This document shows positions 13,558-20,951 of a stretch of 22,009 nucleotides of DNA, in pieces. This DNA comes from an uncultured Planctomycetales bacterium (GTDB taxonomy: Bacteria; Planctomycetota; Planctomycetia; Isosphaerales; Isosphaeraceae). The notes beneath the pieces were generated by a model. That model was not told the DNA's origin. It ran no database searches and worked only from the letters and a program-made list of their open reading frames with translations. Each line of letters begins with the position of its first letter. Position 1 is the first letter of the stretch. The DNA lies in the NCBI GenBank assembly GCA_937907525.1, contig CALCIB010000079.1, forward strand, positions 1 to 22,009. Reading direction: 5' to 3'. The position numbers and the translations under genes were made by a program.

Positions 13558-13926
13558 TCAAGATCCCGCTTGATCGACGGCCCGGCTCGAACCGGGCGAG
13601 GGGTAGTCCAGGATCGATCCGCCGCCCCTCGCCAACTCCGTCAGGCGCAGATAACCGGCGGTGACCCGCGCCTCCTCGTCCGCGACGAAGGCCGGGTCGA
13701 GCCCGGCCTTGGCGAACGGCCCCGCCGCGACGACGGCGGGGAACGACTCGTGGACGATGAACTGGCTCAAGGTCGGATTGCAACGGATATGGCGATCCGG
13801 CGCGTCGGCGAGCGATTCGGGATCGACCTCCCCCAGCACGTACCGGAGGTAAAGGTCGGATTCCAGCAGATGCTCGACCTCTCCGCCGCAGACCGCGCAG
13901 AGGTAGCCTCGCTCGCAGCGCGCCAT
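13558..13926 (-). CDS. unknown cysteine-containing protein
   Basis: The 122-residue protein opens with CERGYLCAVCGGEVEH (Cys4, Cys10, Cys13, with a fourth Cys at 49 in RHIRCNP), which could bind a metal. After it come ESDLYLRYVLGEVDPESL and a helical stretch, VTAGYLRLTELARG. I do not recognise a named family; the spacing looks like a planctomycete-type conserved hypothetical. The ATG at 13926 lies 28 bp after the dapB stop and has only a weak GAGA-like site, so translation may depend on the upstream gene. It sits 34 bp before the cREC gene and is probably co-expressed with it. Role unknown. Confidence 0.7.
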   Translation of the reverse strand: MARCERGYLCAVCGGEVEHLLESDLYLRYVLGEVDPESLADAPDRHIRCNPTLSQFIVHESFPAVVAAGPFAKAGLDPAFVADEEARVTAGYLRLTELARGGGSILDYPSPGSSRAVDQAGS

Positions 13927-13954
13927 GATCGATCTCGCGAATCGCGGTTACGCT

Positions 13955-14755
13955 TCAGGGGGAGGATTCTAGCACGTCGGCCATCGCGTAGGAACCAGGC
14001 GGCTTGCCGGCGAGAAAGACGGCGGCGTCGATCGCGCCTCGGGCGAAGCCGTCGCGATTGAGCGCCCGGTGGGTCAGCTCCAGGGTGTCGCCCCCCAGGG
14101 CGAGGACGACGGTGTGTTCGCCGGGGCAGTCGCCGGCGCGGACGGCGTGCATGCCGATCTCGCCCCGGGGGCGCTCGCCCACCTGGCCGGAGCGCCCGTG
14201 GACCAGCGGCCCGGCGGCGGTCGCGGCCGTCACCATCTCCGCCAACCGAAGCGCGGTGCCGCTGGGGGCGTCCTTCTTGAGCCGATGGTGGCGCTCGACG
14301 ATCTCCACGTCGGCCTCCGGCCCCATCCCGGCGGCGGCCTGGCCGACCAGCTTGAACAACAGGTTCACCGCGCGGCTGGTGTTGGGCGAGGCCAGGACCG
14401 CCACGTCGGCCGCGGCCGCCCGGAGCGCGGCGTTGGCGTCGTCGCCCAGACCCGTGGTGCCGACCACCAGCGCGACCTTCGCGCGACGGCACGCCTCGGC
14501 CACGCCGGCCGTCGCCGAGTGGTGCGAGAAGTCGATCAGGACGTCCAGCCGCGAATCCGCCGCGGCGTCGAGCCCGCGGATCGGCACGCCTAAAGCGACG
14601 ACGCCCGCGACGACGCCCGCGTCCTCGCCGAGTTTCTCCCGATCGATCGCCGCGGCCAACTCGACCCGCGGGTCCTCGGCGACGAGTTGGATCAGCCGCA
14701 GCCCCATCCTCCCCGTCGCGCCGTGCAGTCCGATGCGAATCCGAGCCGTGCTCAC
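13955..14755 (-). CDS. dapB: 4-hydroxy-tetrahydrodipicolinate reductase
   Basis: This 266-residue enzyme has the nucleotide-binding GLHGATGRMG (residues 9-18), VGTTG (98-102), ASPNTSRAVNLLFKL, the catalytic histidine pair in ERHHRLKKDAPSGTA (about 155-168) and the C-terminal oligomerisation part (GGDTLELTHRALNRDGFARG). It reduces the cyclic product of DapA with NAD(P)H in the lysine and diaminopimelate pathway in the cytoplasm. The start is a GTG at 14755 behind GGAAAGGAAG. It lies 57 bp after thrC, another aspartate-family gene, and is probably co-transcribed. Length and motifs are normal. Confidence 0.96.
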   Translation of the reverse strand: MSTARIRIGLHGATGRMGLRLIQLVAEDPRVELAAAIDREKLGEDAGVVAGVVALGVPIRGLDAAADSRLDVLIDFSHHSATAGVAEACRRAKVALVVGTTGLGDDANAALRAAAADVAVLASPNTSRAVNLLFKLVGQAAAGMGPEADVEIVERHHRLKKDAPSGTALRLAEMVTAATAAGPLVHGRSGQVGERPRGEIGMHAVRAGDCPGEHTVVLALGGDTLELTHRALNRDGFARGAIDAAVFLAGKPPGSYAMADVLESSP

Positions 14756-14812
14756 GGGTCGAGCTTCCTTTCCAGTCCAGATCGATGAACGCTTCGCGAC
14801 GTCGCGGCCGGT

Positions 14813-16270
14813 TCAGGAGGCGGGGGCGGCCGAGTCGGCGTACAGGGCGATGGTCCGGATGATGTCGTCCAACTCGTTGGGGACGACGACCGGGCGGTTG
14901 GCGAAGCCGGCGCGCTTCACGCCCCGGGCGCCGAGCACCTTCTCGAACTGCTCCCGGTCGCCGCCGTGGTAGGCGACGGTCGCGGTGGGGTCTTTCAGTT
15001 GATGGCCGGTGAGGATGCAGACGACCCGCTCGGACGGCGCGATCACGCCCTCCTCGCGGAGCTTGCGGGCGCCGGCGACGCTGGCGGCGCTCGCCGGCTC
15101 GCAGCCCAGGCCGCCGGCGCCGACCCACGACTTGGCGTCCATGATCTCCTGGTCGGAGACCTCGCGGACGACGCCGTCGCAGAAGTCCAACGCCCGCAGG
15201 CACTTCTTCAGGTTCACCGGCCGGTTGATCTCGATGGCCGAGGCGATCGTCGACGCCTTCACGCCGGTCGCGTCGAGTTCGCCGTAGTAGGCGTCGACCT
15301 TCGCCGAATCGGCCAGGCCGCTTCGCCACCGGAGTTCGCGAGCGGAGTACAGTTCGTTGAGCGTCCGCGCGCCCTGGGCGTTGACGACGGCCAGCCGCGG
15401 CACGCGGTCGATCAACCCCAGGTGCTTCAACTCGATGAACGCCTTGCCGAAGGCGCTTGAGTTCCCCAGGTTGCCGCCGGGGACCACGATCCAGTCCGGA
15501 ACCTCCCAGCCGGACGCCTCCAGCACCCGGTACATGATGGCCTTCTGCCCCTCCAGCCGGAAGGGGTTGACCGAGTTCATCAGGTAGATGCCGAGGCGGT
15601 CGGCCACCTCGCGGACCCGGCGCATGGCGTCGTCGAAGTCGCCGACGATCTGGATCGTCAGCGCGCCGTGGTCCAGCGCCTGGGCGAGCTTGCCGTAGGC
15701 GATCTTGCCGGAGCCGATGAAGATGATCGCCTTGAAGCCGAAGTCGGTGGCCGAGCAGAAGACGGCCAGCGACGCGGAGGTGTTGCCGGTGCTGGCGCAG
15801 GCGACCCGGCGGGCGCCGATCATCCGGGCGTGGGTGAACGCCGCGGTCATGCCGTTGTCCTTGAAGCTCCCGGAGGGGTTCATCCCCTCGTACTGGAGCA
15901 TCAGCCGCCCCGGATCCATGCCGACGGCCCGACCGACCTTGTCGGCCTTCTGCAACAGCGTGCGGCCCTCGCCGATGGTGACGACCTTCTCCGGCGGGGC
16001 GAACGGCAACAGCTCGCGGAACCGCCAGACGCCCGAGGCGGCCAGCGGATCCAGCCGCCGCGACCACTTGGCCTCGAAGTCCTTCAGGCTTTTGGGGACC
16101 GCCAGCCGGTCCCAGTCGTAGACGACGTCCACCAGGTCGCCGCAGCGGGGGCAGGCGAAGTGGGCCTCGCCGACGCCGAACGTGGCGGCGCACGCCGGGT
16201 TTATGCACTGCTGGAAGGCGGCCTCGGTCGCGCGGCGGGGGGATGCGGTCGTCGTCGGGGGCCCGGCCAT
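14813..16270 (-). CDS. thrC: threonine synthase
   Basis: The 485-residue PLP enzyme begins with a zinc-ribbon-like segment (Cys22, Cys27, Cys40, Cys43), then has NPSGSFKDNGM with the PLP-binding Lys137, ASTGNTSASLAVF, VPGGNLGNSSAFGKAFIE (phosphate-binding loop) and a regulatory C-terminal region. It converts O-phosphohomoserine to threonine. The long form with a zinc ribbon is common in bacteria and archaea. ATG 16270 follows AAGGTGAAG. It is the first gene of the probable thrC-dapB-unknown-cREC-UXS-SUI1 operon and is divergent from the ArsR-type regulator. Confidence 0.95.
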   Translation of the reverse strand: MAGPPTTTASPRRATEAAFQQCINPACAATFGVGEAHFACPRCGDLVDVVYDWDRLAVPKSLKDFEAKWSRRLDPLAASGVWRFRELLPFAPPEKVVTIGEGRTLLQKADKVGRAVGMDPGRLMLQYEGMNPSGSFKDNGMTAAFTHARMIGARRVACASTGNTSASLAVFCSATDFGFKAIIFIGSGKIAYGKLAQALDHGALTIQIVGDFDDAMRRVREVADRLGIYLMNSVNPFRLEGQKAIMYRVLEASGWEVPDWIVVPGGNLGNSSAFGKAFIELKHLGLIDRVPRLAVVNAQGARTLNELYSARELRWRSGLADSAKVDAYYGELDATGVKASTIASAIEINRPVNLKKCLRALDFCDGVVREVSDQEIMDAKSWVGAGGLGCEPASAASVAGARKLREEGVIAPSERVVCILTGHQLKDPTATVAYHGGDREQFEKVLGARGVKRAGFANRPVVVPNELDDIIRTIALYADSAAPAS

Positions 16271-16326
16271 CGGTCTTCACCTTCGCGGTACGGGTTCGTC
16301 GGGCCGCCGTCGCGGACCCGCCAACC

Positions 16327-16355
16327 ACTCTATGCCAACGACCGCTCCGCGACAA
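16327..16355 (-). promoter_or_regulatory. candidate promoter of the thrC operon
   Basis: On the minus strand TTGTCG (16355-16350), 17-bp spacer, TAGAGT (16332-16327). The predicted start at ~16320 leaves a ~50-nt leader. The -35 resembles the TGTCGR used ahead of hicB and ggt. I found no leader peptide or T-box-like structure. Confidence 0.45.
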
Positions 16356-16390
16356 GTCGCCGGCCGCGGACGCCGGCCGGCGGAACGGGG

Positions 16391-16419
16391 TTGACTGGAT
16401 ACAGAGATGTGCCTATCCT
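16391..16419 (+). promoter_or_regulatory. candidate promoter of the ArsR-type regulator gene
   Basis: TTGACT (16391-16396), 17-bp spacer, TATCCT (16414-16419). A perfect TATAAT also occurs at 16422-16427 but lies 25 bp from that -35. GGATA (16397-16401) and TATCC (16414-16418) form a small inverted repeat across the spacer that could be part of an operator. The leader to ATG 16520 is about 95 nt, ending in AGGAG (16506-16510). Confidence 0.5.
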
Positions 16420-16519
16420 GTTATAATCATGAGGCGGCGGACCCTCGCGGTCGCGCGACGGCCGACCTCCGGCTCGTGACCCAGCCCCACACGCCTTTAC
16501 AATTTAGGAGATTTCCGCG

Positions 16520-16867
16520 ATGGCCGCAACCACCGCCCGCTCCGCCGGGTCGGGGAGGTCGACGAAGACCGCCGCCGCGGCGGCCGCCCGTCGTCTCGCC
16601 GAGATCCGCCGCGTCGCCGACCTGCTCAAGCAGGTCTCCGACCCCACCCGGCTCCAGGTCCTCCTTCTCCTGGGGGAGAAGGAGCGCAACGTCACCGAAC
16701 TGTGCGCCGACCTGGGCGCCCAGAGCCAGCCGGCCGTCAGCCACCACCTGGCGCTTCTGCGTCACGGCCGGCTGATCGAGCCCCGCCGCGCCGGCAAGCA
16801 CAACTTTTACGCCCTGACCGACGCCGGTCGCGAACTGGCCGAGGTCGTCCGGTCGATCGTCGAGTAG
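16520..16867 (+). CDS. ArsR-family winged-helix transcriptional regulator
   Basis: The 115-residue protein has an Ala/Ser/Lys-rich tail of ~25 residues, then the ArsR winged helix: LLKQVSDPTRLQVLLLL (36-52), NVTELCADLGAQSQPAVSHHLALLRHGRLIEPRR (two helices of the HTH, about 57-90; given by its ends) and the wing KHNFYALT. The metal site ELCVCDL of arsenic/cadmium sensors is replaced by ELCADL, with only one Cys, so classical thiol-metal sensing through that helix is unlikely. AGGAG (16506-16510) sits 9 bp before the ATG. It is divergent from thrC but need not regulate it. Confidence 0.9.
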   Translation: MAATTARSAGSGRSTKTAAAAAARRLAEIRRVADLLKQVSDPTRLQVLLLLGEKERNVTELCADLGAQSQPAVSHHLALLRHGRLIEPRRAGKHNFYALTDAGRELAEVVRSIVE

Positions 16868-16910
16868 GCCGACGCCGGCCGCTCGGGCCCGCCCCCGGCG
16901 GTCCCCGCGC

Positions 16911-17777
16911 TCAGCCGGCGAGGCATTCCCGCAGCACTTGCAGACCCCGCGCGACGTCGCGCAGGCGGTCCGACTGGTCGCCGACCTCGCGCTCGACGAC
17001 CAGCGGACCCTGGTAGCCCACGTCCTTGAGCGCCTTGACGAACGCCGCGATCCCCACCGCCCCCTCGCCCAGCGGGACCTCCTCGCCCCACGTCCCCTTC
17101 ACCTTGGGACGGCGGGCGTCCTTGACGTGGACCGAGCGAATGTCCGGCCCGAGGAGCTTGACGGCCTCGATCGGGTCGCCCATGTCGTACAGGAGCATGT
17201 TGGCCGGGTCGAAGTTGACCTTCAGGGCCGGCGACTTCAAATCGTCGAGCGTGCGCCTCAGGAGCCGGGCGGTCTCCTGGCCGGTCTCGAACGCCAGGAC
17301 CACGCCGGCGGCCGCGGCCTTGTCGCCGGCTTGCGCGAGCACGTCGAGCATCGCCGAGCGACCGGGGTCGTCGATCTCCGGGAGGAAGCCGGCGTGGAGC
17401 ATCAGGTCGGAGAGCCCCAGCGCCCTGGTCCGCTCCAGCGCCCAGTCGAGGCGGGCGAGGCGTTCGGCGCGGGTGGCGGGATCGCCGAAGCCGCCGGTCT
17501 TCTGGATGGTCTGGGGGGTCGTGTAATCCTCGCCGGGGAAGCCGAGCATCGCGCCGGTCATCCGGAAGCCGGCCGCGAGGGCCGCGGCGGGCAGGTCGTC
17601 CCCCTCGTCCCAGCTCGCGTGGTGGGGGTCGCCGCAGGCGATCTGCACCACGTCCACGCCCAGCCGGTCGAGGAAGCCCTTGAGCTCCGGCACGCTCTTG
17701 ACCTGAAGGCTCCAGCTACACACCCCCAGGGCGAGGGGTTCCAGGGGGCGTCGGGGCGTCGCGTCGGCGTTGGGCAC
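16911..17777 (-). CDS. sugar-phosphate isomerase/epimerase-like TIM-barrel protein
   Basis: The 288-residue protein belongs to the xylose-isomerase-like (AP endonuclease 2-type) TIM barrels: LGVCSWSLQ as the first strand, VVQIACGDPHH, then metal-ligand motifs FETGQE (Glu), KVNFDPANM (Asp), SVHVKDAR (His) and LVVERE (Glu). These enzymes isomerise or epimerise sugars or inositol derivatives with a divalent metal; the substrate cannot be told from sequence. Such genes are highly multiplied in planctomycetes. The start is a GTG at 17777 with AGGCGA upstream. No signal peptide is seen, so it is likely cytoplasmic. It converges with the ArsR gene (43-bp gap). Confidence 0.88.
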   Translation of the reverse strand: MPNADATPRRPLEPLALGVCSWSLQVKSVPELKGFLDRLGVDVVQIACGDPHHASWDEGDDLPAAALAAGFRMTGAMLGFPGEDYTTPQTIQKTGGFGDPATRAERLARLDWALERTRALGLSDLMLHAGFLPEIDDPGRSAMLDVLAQAGDKAAAAGVVLAFETGQETARLLRRTLDDLKSPALKVNFDPANMLLYDMGDPIEAVKLLGPDIRSVHVKDARRPKVKGTWGEEVPLGEGAVGIAAFVKALKDVGYQGPLVVEREVGDQSDRLRDVARGLQVLRECLAG

Positions 17778-17849
17778 GGTTCGGTCGCCTGTACGGGGTC
17801 GATCGGTCGGTGGGTCGGGCTCCAGGCGCCCCGTTCGGGCGCTCGACCG

Positions 17850-17878
17850 ATCATAACCGCCGCGGCGGCGCGAGACGA
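17850..17878 (-). promoter_or_regulatory. weak candidate promoter of the isomerase gene
   Basis: TATGAT (17855-17850) is a good -10 on the minus strand; 17 bp upstream TCGTCT (17878-17873) is a poor -35. The spot is about 75 bp ahead of the GTG start. Confidence 0.3.
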
Positions 17879-17940
17879 GTCCGCGCCGCCGCTCGCGGCG
17901 TGGCTCTCGATCCTGGATTTTCTTGAAGACGCCGTCGGGA

Positions 17941-18131
17941 CCGAACGGCCTTCCCCCCTTGCGGGGGAAGGTGGCCCGAAGGGCCGGATGAGGGGGAGGC
18001 GAGCAAGAAGGCCGGCGCGATCCAACGCCCGCCGGGCCGGCCGTCGCGAGTGATGACGGTTACTCGCGCGTCGTCCCCCTCATCTGACCGCTCCGCGGTC
18101 TGTCTTCCCCCGCGAGGGGGGAAGACCGTTT
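17941..18131. repeat. complete composite REP-like repeat (uninterrupted copy)
   Basis: Left module: CCTTCCCCC-CTTGC-GGGGGAAGG (17949-17971), then the GGCCCGAAGGGCC hairpin and GGATGAGGGGGA (to about 17997). A spacer of ~75 bp follows. Right module in inverse orientation: TCCCCCTCATCTGACC, hairpin GACCGC-TCC-GCGGTC (~18086-18100), then GTCTTCCCCC with GGGGGAAGAC (18102-18126). This is the full layout of which 1-52 and 21962-22009 are ends and 6391-6872 is the disrupted copy. It fills the otherwise gene-free 17778-18180 together with the promoter above. Confidence 0.85.
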
Positions 18132-18180
18132 CCGATCGACCTTCAGGATCGAGCGCCACGCCACGCCCCGCCGCGCGGGG

Positions 18181-19155
18181 TCAGACGGCCAGGGCCTCGC
18201 ACGATTCGGTGCGGCGCTCGGATTCGGCGAGGATCCGCTCGGCGGCGACGACGCGGTCGCGGCCGGTCCTTTTGGCCTCGTACAACGCGACGTCCGCCGT
18301 GGCGATCAGGGCCTTGACCGTCCGCGGCCGCGTCGCCGTGCCGCACGAGACGCCGATGCTGGCGGTGACCCGCAACTCCTTGCGGCCGGCGCGGATCGAG
18401 CGGCCGGCCAACTGGCGACGAACCTGATCGGCCCGCTCCCAACCCTGATCGACGCTCGCGATCGGGATCGCCAGGACGAACTCCTCGCCGCCGTAGCGGG
18501 CCACCAGGTCCTCGCTCCGCGTCGCCTCCCGGAGCGTCCTGGCGACCTCGCGCAAGACGGCGTCGCCGGCGTCGTGGCCGTGGGCGTCGTTGACCCGCTT
18601 GAAGTGGTCCACGTCCACCATCAAAAGCGCCGTGCCCAGGTTCCGCAAGCGGTTCCGCTCGCACGAAGCCGCGATCTGCTCCATGAAGTAACCGCGGTTG
18701 TAGAGCCCCGTCAGGTTGTCGCGCACGGAACGCTCGAACATCTCGCGCTGGAAACTCTCCTCGCGGGCGTTCAGGCTGACGTACTTCAGGACGGTGGAGA
18801 CGCCCAGTTGCAGCCGCGCCCCGTCCTCGATCCGGACGGCGACCGCCGGGGCGAGTCGCTTGCCGTCGATGAAGGTGCCGTTGCTGCTGCCCAGATCGGT
18901 CAGCCAGGCGAGACCCTCGTCGTCGTGGACGATGACCGCGTGGCGGCGGGAGACGGTCGGGTCGGGGAACTGGTGGCCGTTCTCCAGCGAGCGGCCCAGC
19001 GTCGTCTCGCGGCCCTCGATCCGGAGCATCGCGCCGGTGGTCCCGCCGTGGACGACGATCAGGAACATGGGGGGGGGAGGATGGACTTGCGTCTCCTCCT
19101 CGTCCTCCGCCTGGACCGGCGAAACGCAGACGTGGGTGGTCGCCTTCAAGTCCAT
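18181..19155 (-). CDS. FHA-GGDEF diguanylate cyclase
   Basis: This 324-residue protein pairs an N-terminal forkhead-associated domain (~31-125: LGRSLENG, SRRHAVI, GSSNGTFIDG) with a C-terminal GGDEF domain (~145-310). The active motif is GGEEF (222-226), and RSED (213-216), five residues ahead, is the inhibitory I-site. It should make cyclic di-GMP, with phosphothreonine recognition by the FHA domain linking it to Ser/Thr kinases, which planctomycetes have in abundance. A linker of Pro residues just before the FHA domain is encoded by a run of nine C (19077-19069 on the coding strand), followed by an in-frame ATG at 19068. The start at 19155 has a purine-rich GGGAAGCGAGG. No signal or membrane segment: cytoplasmic. 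Confidence 0.93.
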   Translation of the reverse strand: MDLKATTHVCVSPVQAEDEEETQVHPPPPMFLIVVHGGTTGAMLRIEGRETTLGRSLENGHQFPDPTVSRRHAVIVHDDEGLAWLTDLGSSNGTFIDGKRLAPAVAVRIEDGARLQLGVSTVLKYVSLNAREESFQREMFERSVRDNLTGLYNRGYFMEQIAASCERNRLRNLGTALLMVDVDHFKRVNDAHGHDAGDAVLREVARTLREATRSEDLVARYGGEEFVLAIPIASVDQGWERADQVRRQLAGRSIRAGRKELRVTASIGVSCGTATRPRTVKALIATADVALYEAKRTGRDRVVAAERILAESERRTESCEALAV

Positions 19156-19238
19156 GATCGCCTCGCTTCCCGCTTTCGGCTCGTCCGATTCGATCCGCCC
19201 CGGCGCGATCGGTCCCTGGGGCCCGGGCGGCTATCGCC

Positions 19239-19266
19239 AACCTAGGTCGCGGCGCGGGGTTGTCAA
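19239..19266 (-). promoter_or_regulatory. candidate promoter of the FHA-GGDEF gene
   Basis: A perfect TTGACA (19266-19261) and TAGGTT (19244-19239) with 16-bp spacing on the minus strand, about 85 bp ahead of ATG 19155. Confidence 0.5.
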
Positions 19267-19305
19267 ATCGGCTCGAACGAGAATCCCGGCGGGCCGCCGC
19301 GCGGA

Positions 19306-19311
19306 TACAAT
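19306..19311 (+). promoter_or_regulatory. candidate -10 element of the M50 protease gene
   Basis: TACAAT within GATACAATG, about 44 bp before ATG 19355. No convincing -35 is found at 16-18 bp upstream, so the call is weak. Confidence 0.3.
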
Positions 19312-19354
19312 GACGGATCGCAAAACCGTCTCGCGCGCTTTGAGGAGCGATGGC

Positions 19355-20479
19355 ATGTCCTGGTCCTGGAAGATCGGCCGAGTGGCGGGGATCCCCATCT
19401 ACGTCCACTGGACGTTCGTGGTCCTGATCGTCTGGTTGACCGCGGCGGGGGCGTCGGGCGGCGGCGGGCTGGCGGCGGGGCTGGCGCAGGCGGGGTTCGT
19501 CCTGGCGCTTTTCGCCTGCATCGTGATGCACGAGTTCGGCCACGCGCTGACGGCCAGGCGGTTCGGCGTGCCGACCTCCGACGTCACGCTCCTGCCGATC
19601 GGCGGGGTCGCCCGACTCCAGCGGATTCCGGAGCAGCCCGCCCAGGAGTTGTTGATCGCCCTGGCCGGGCCGGCGGTGAACGTGGCCATCGTCGCCGCGA
19701 TCTTGCTCGTGGGCGTCCGGTTCCCGGCGGTGGTGGACGATTCCGACCAGGTCCTGCACGCGGGGTTCTGGTCGAAGCTGCTGCTGGTCAACGTGCTCCT
19801 GGTCGTCTTCAACATGCTGCCGGCGTTCCCGATGGACGGCGGCCGGGTGCTGCGGGCGCTTTTGGCGATGCGGCTCCCCTACGCCAGGGCGACCCGGACG
19901 GCGGCCTCGATCGGTCAGATGATGGCGATCGCCTTCGGCCTCTTCGGCCTGAGCGCCGGCGCGCCCTTGCTGCTGTTCGTCGCCCTGTTCGTCTGGATCG
20001 GCGCCGAGGCCGAGGCCCGCCAGGTGGAGCAGCGCGCGGCGCTCAAGGGGGTGGCGGTGAGTGACGCGATGTTGACGGACTTCCAGGTCCTTCGACCCGA
20101 CGACACCCTCGGTCAGGCGGCCGAACTGCTCCTGGCCGGCGCCCAGCAGGACTTCCCGGTCGAGGCCGTCGGCGACGCCGAGCCGAAGGTCCTGACCCGC
20201 TCGAATCTGATGGCCGGGCTGGCCGCGCGCGGGGCCGACGCCCCGGTCGCCGACTTCGCGGCCGATTCGGCCCCGCGGATCGACGCCGACGGATCGCTGA
20301 CCGCCGCGATCGCCGCGCTTCGCGAGCGCGGCGCGCCGTGCGCGTCGGTCGTCCGCCGGGGGAGGGTCGTCGGCCTGTTGACGCTTGAGAACGTCGCCGA
20401 ATTGTTGATGGTTCGCGAGGCCCTCGGCCAGACCGGCGACGGCACGGTCGCGCCGGAGACGGGCGAACCGGTCTATTGA
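19355..20479 (+). CDS. M50 site-2-type protease with C-terminal CBS domains
   Basis: This 374-residue membrane protein has the zinc-metalloprotease motif HEFGH (His59, Glu60, His63) in the second hydrophobic segment and the partner motif NMLPAFPMDGGR (Asp161) in a later one, the hallmark of site-2 proteases that cut membrane-embedded substrates. Hydrophobic segments lie at about 15-33, 43-62, 100-122, 141-157 and 180-205. The C-terminal part (~215-350) contains a pair of CBS-type regions (VSDAMLTDFQVLRPDDTL and VVRRGRVVGLLTLENV), usual in this SpoIVFB-like subgroup and linked to adenine-nucleotide sensing. GAGGAG sits 8 bp before ATG 19355. It is divergent from the diguanylate cyclase and runs into the HNH gene with a 21-bp gap. 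Confidence 0.93.
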   Translation: MSWSWKIGRVAGIPIYVHWTFVVLIVWLTAAGASGGGGLAAGLAQAGFVLALFACIVMHEFGHALTARRFGVPTSDVTLLPIGGVARLQRIPEQPAQELLIALAGPAVNVAIVAAILLVGVRFPAVVDDSDQVLHAGFWSKLLLVNVLLVVFNMLPAFPMDGGRVLRALLAMRLPYARATRTAASIGQMMAIAFGLFGLSAGAPLLLFVALFVWIGAEAEARQVEQRAALKGVAVSDAMLTDFQVLRPDDTLGQAAELLLAGAQQDFPVEAVGDAEPKVLTRSNLMAGLAARGADAPVADFAADSAPRIDADGSLTAAIAALRERGAPCASVVRRGRVVGLLTLENVAELLMVREALGQTGDGTVAPETGEPVY

Positions 20480-20500
20480 TCCGGCCGCGAGGGGCCCGTC

Positions 20501-20869
20501 GTGACGACCGCCGAGAAACTGGATCTGGCCGCGCGAACCGACGCCTCGTTCGAGCGTCGCGGCGGCGACTGGGTCGGCAAGTGCCTGATCTGCAACGGGC
20601 CGATCGCCTTCGACGCCGCCACCGGCGCGGGGGCGACGCTCGAACACGTCCGCGCCAAAAGCCGCGGCGGCGACGACGACGCCCGCAACCTCGCCGCGGT
20701 CCACGGCCGCTGCAACTGGGAGAAGGGCCGGCGCTGGGATCCCAAAAAGCGACGCTCGGCCGACGAATACGAGGCGTTCGTCGCCCGCCTCCTCCTCAAG
20801 CGCGCCCAACGCTGGCGGCCCATCGACCCCCCGACCGTCGCCGACCGCGGCCGCCGCTCGACGTCATAG
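20501..20869 (+). CDS. HNH endonuclease-family protein
   Basis: The 122-residue protein carries an HNH/beta-beta-alpha-metal domain: Cys28-x2-Cys31 (KCLICNG), LEHV with His49, RNLAAVHGRCN with Asn63 and His68-x2-Cys71. Two CxxC-type pairs bind zinc; the His/Asn set forms the nuclease centre. A basic C-terminus (KKRRSADEYEAFVARLLLKR) may bind nucleic acid. HNH genes of this size occur as solitary nucleases of unknown role, in restriction, mobile elements or DNA repair. The start is a GTG at 20501, 21 bp after the protease stop, with GCGAGGGG nearby. I see no phage or intron context. From its stop to 20951 I find nothing functional. Confidence 0.85.
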   Translation: MTTAEKLDLAARTDASFERRGGDWVGKCLICNGPIAFDAATGAGATLEHVRAKSRGGDDDARNLAAVHGRCNWEKGRRWDPKKRRSADEYEAFVARLLLKRAQRWRPIDPPTVADRGRRSTS

Positions 20870-20951
20870 GTCGGATCGCGACCCGGCTTGGAAGATGCCG
20901 AATCTCGTTCGGGCCAGGTCTCTTCCCCGTCCGCGAGCCCGCGGTTTCCGG

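Noticed and set aside
13767..16355. A long open minus-strand frame overlapping thrC and dapB in another phase.
   Set aside because: Arg/Gly/Pro-rich shadow of two clearly recognised enzymes; no domain of its own.
16422..16427. Perfect TATAAT as the -10 of the ArsR gene.
   Set aside because: The only good -35 (16391-16396) is 25 bp away; TATCCT at 16414-16419 has the right spacing, though TATAAT may contribute.
18143..20809. A long minus-strand frame across the diguanylate cyclase and M50 protease.
   Set aside because: Shadow frame with low-complexity composition; both real genes have intact catalytic motifs in other frames.
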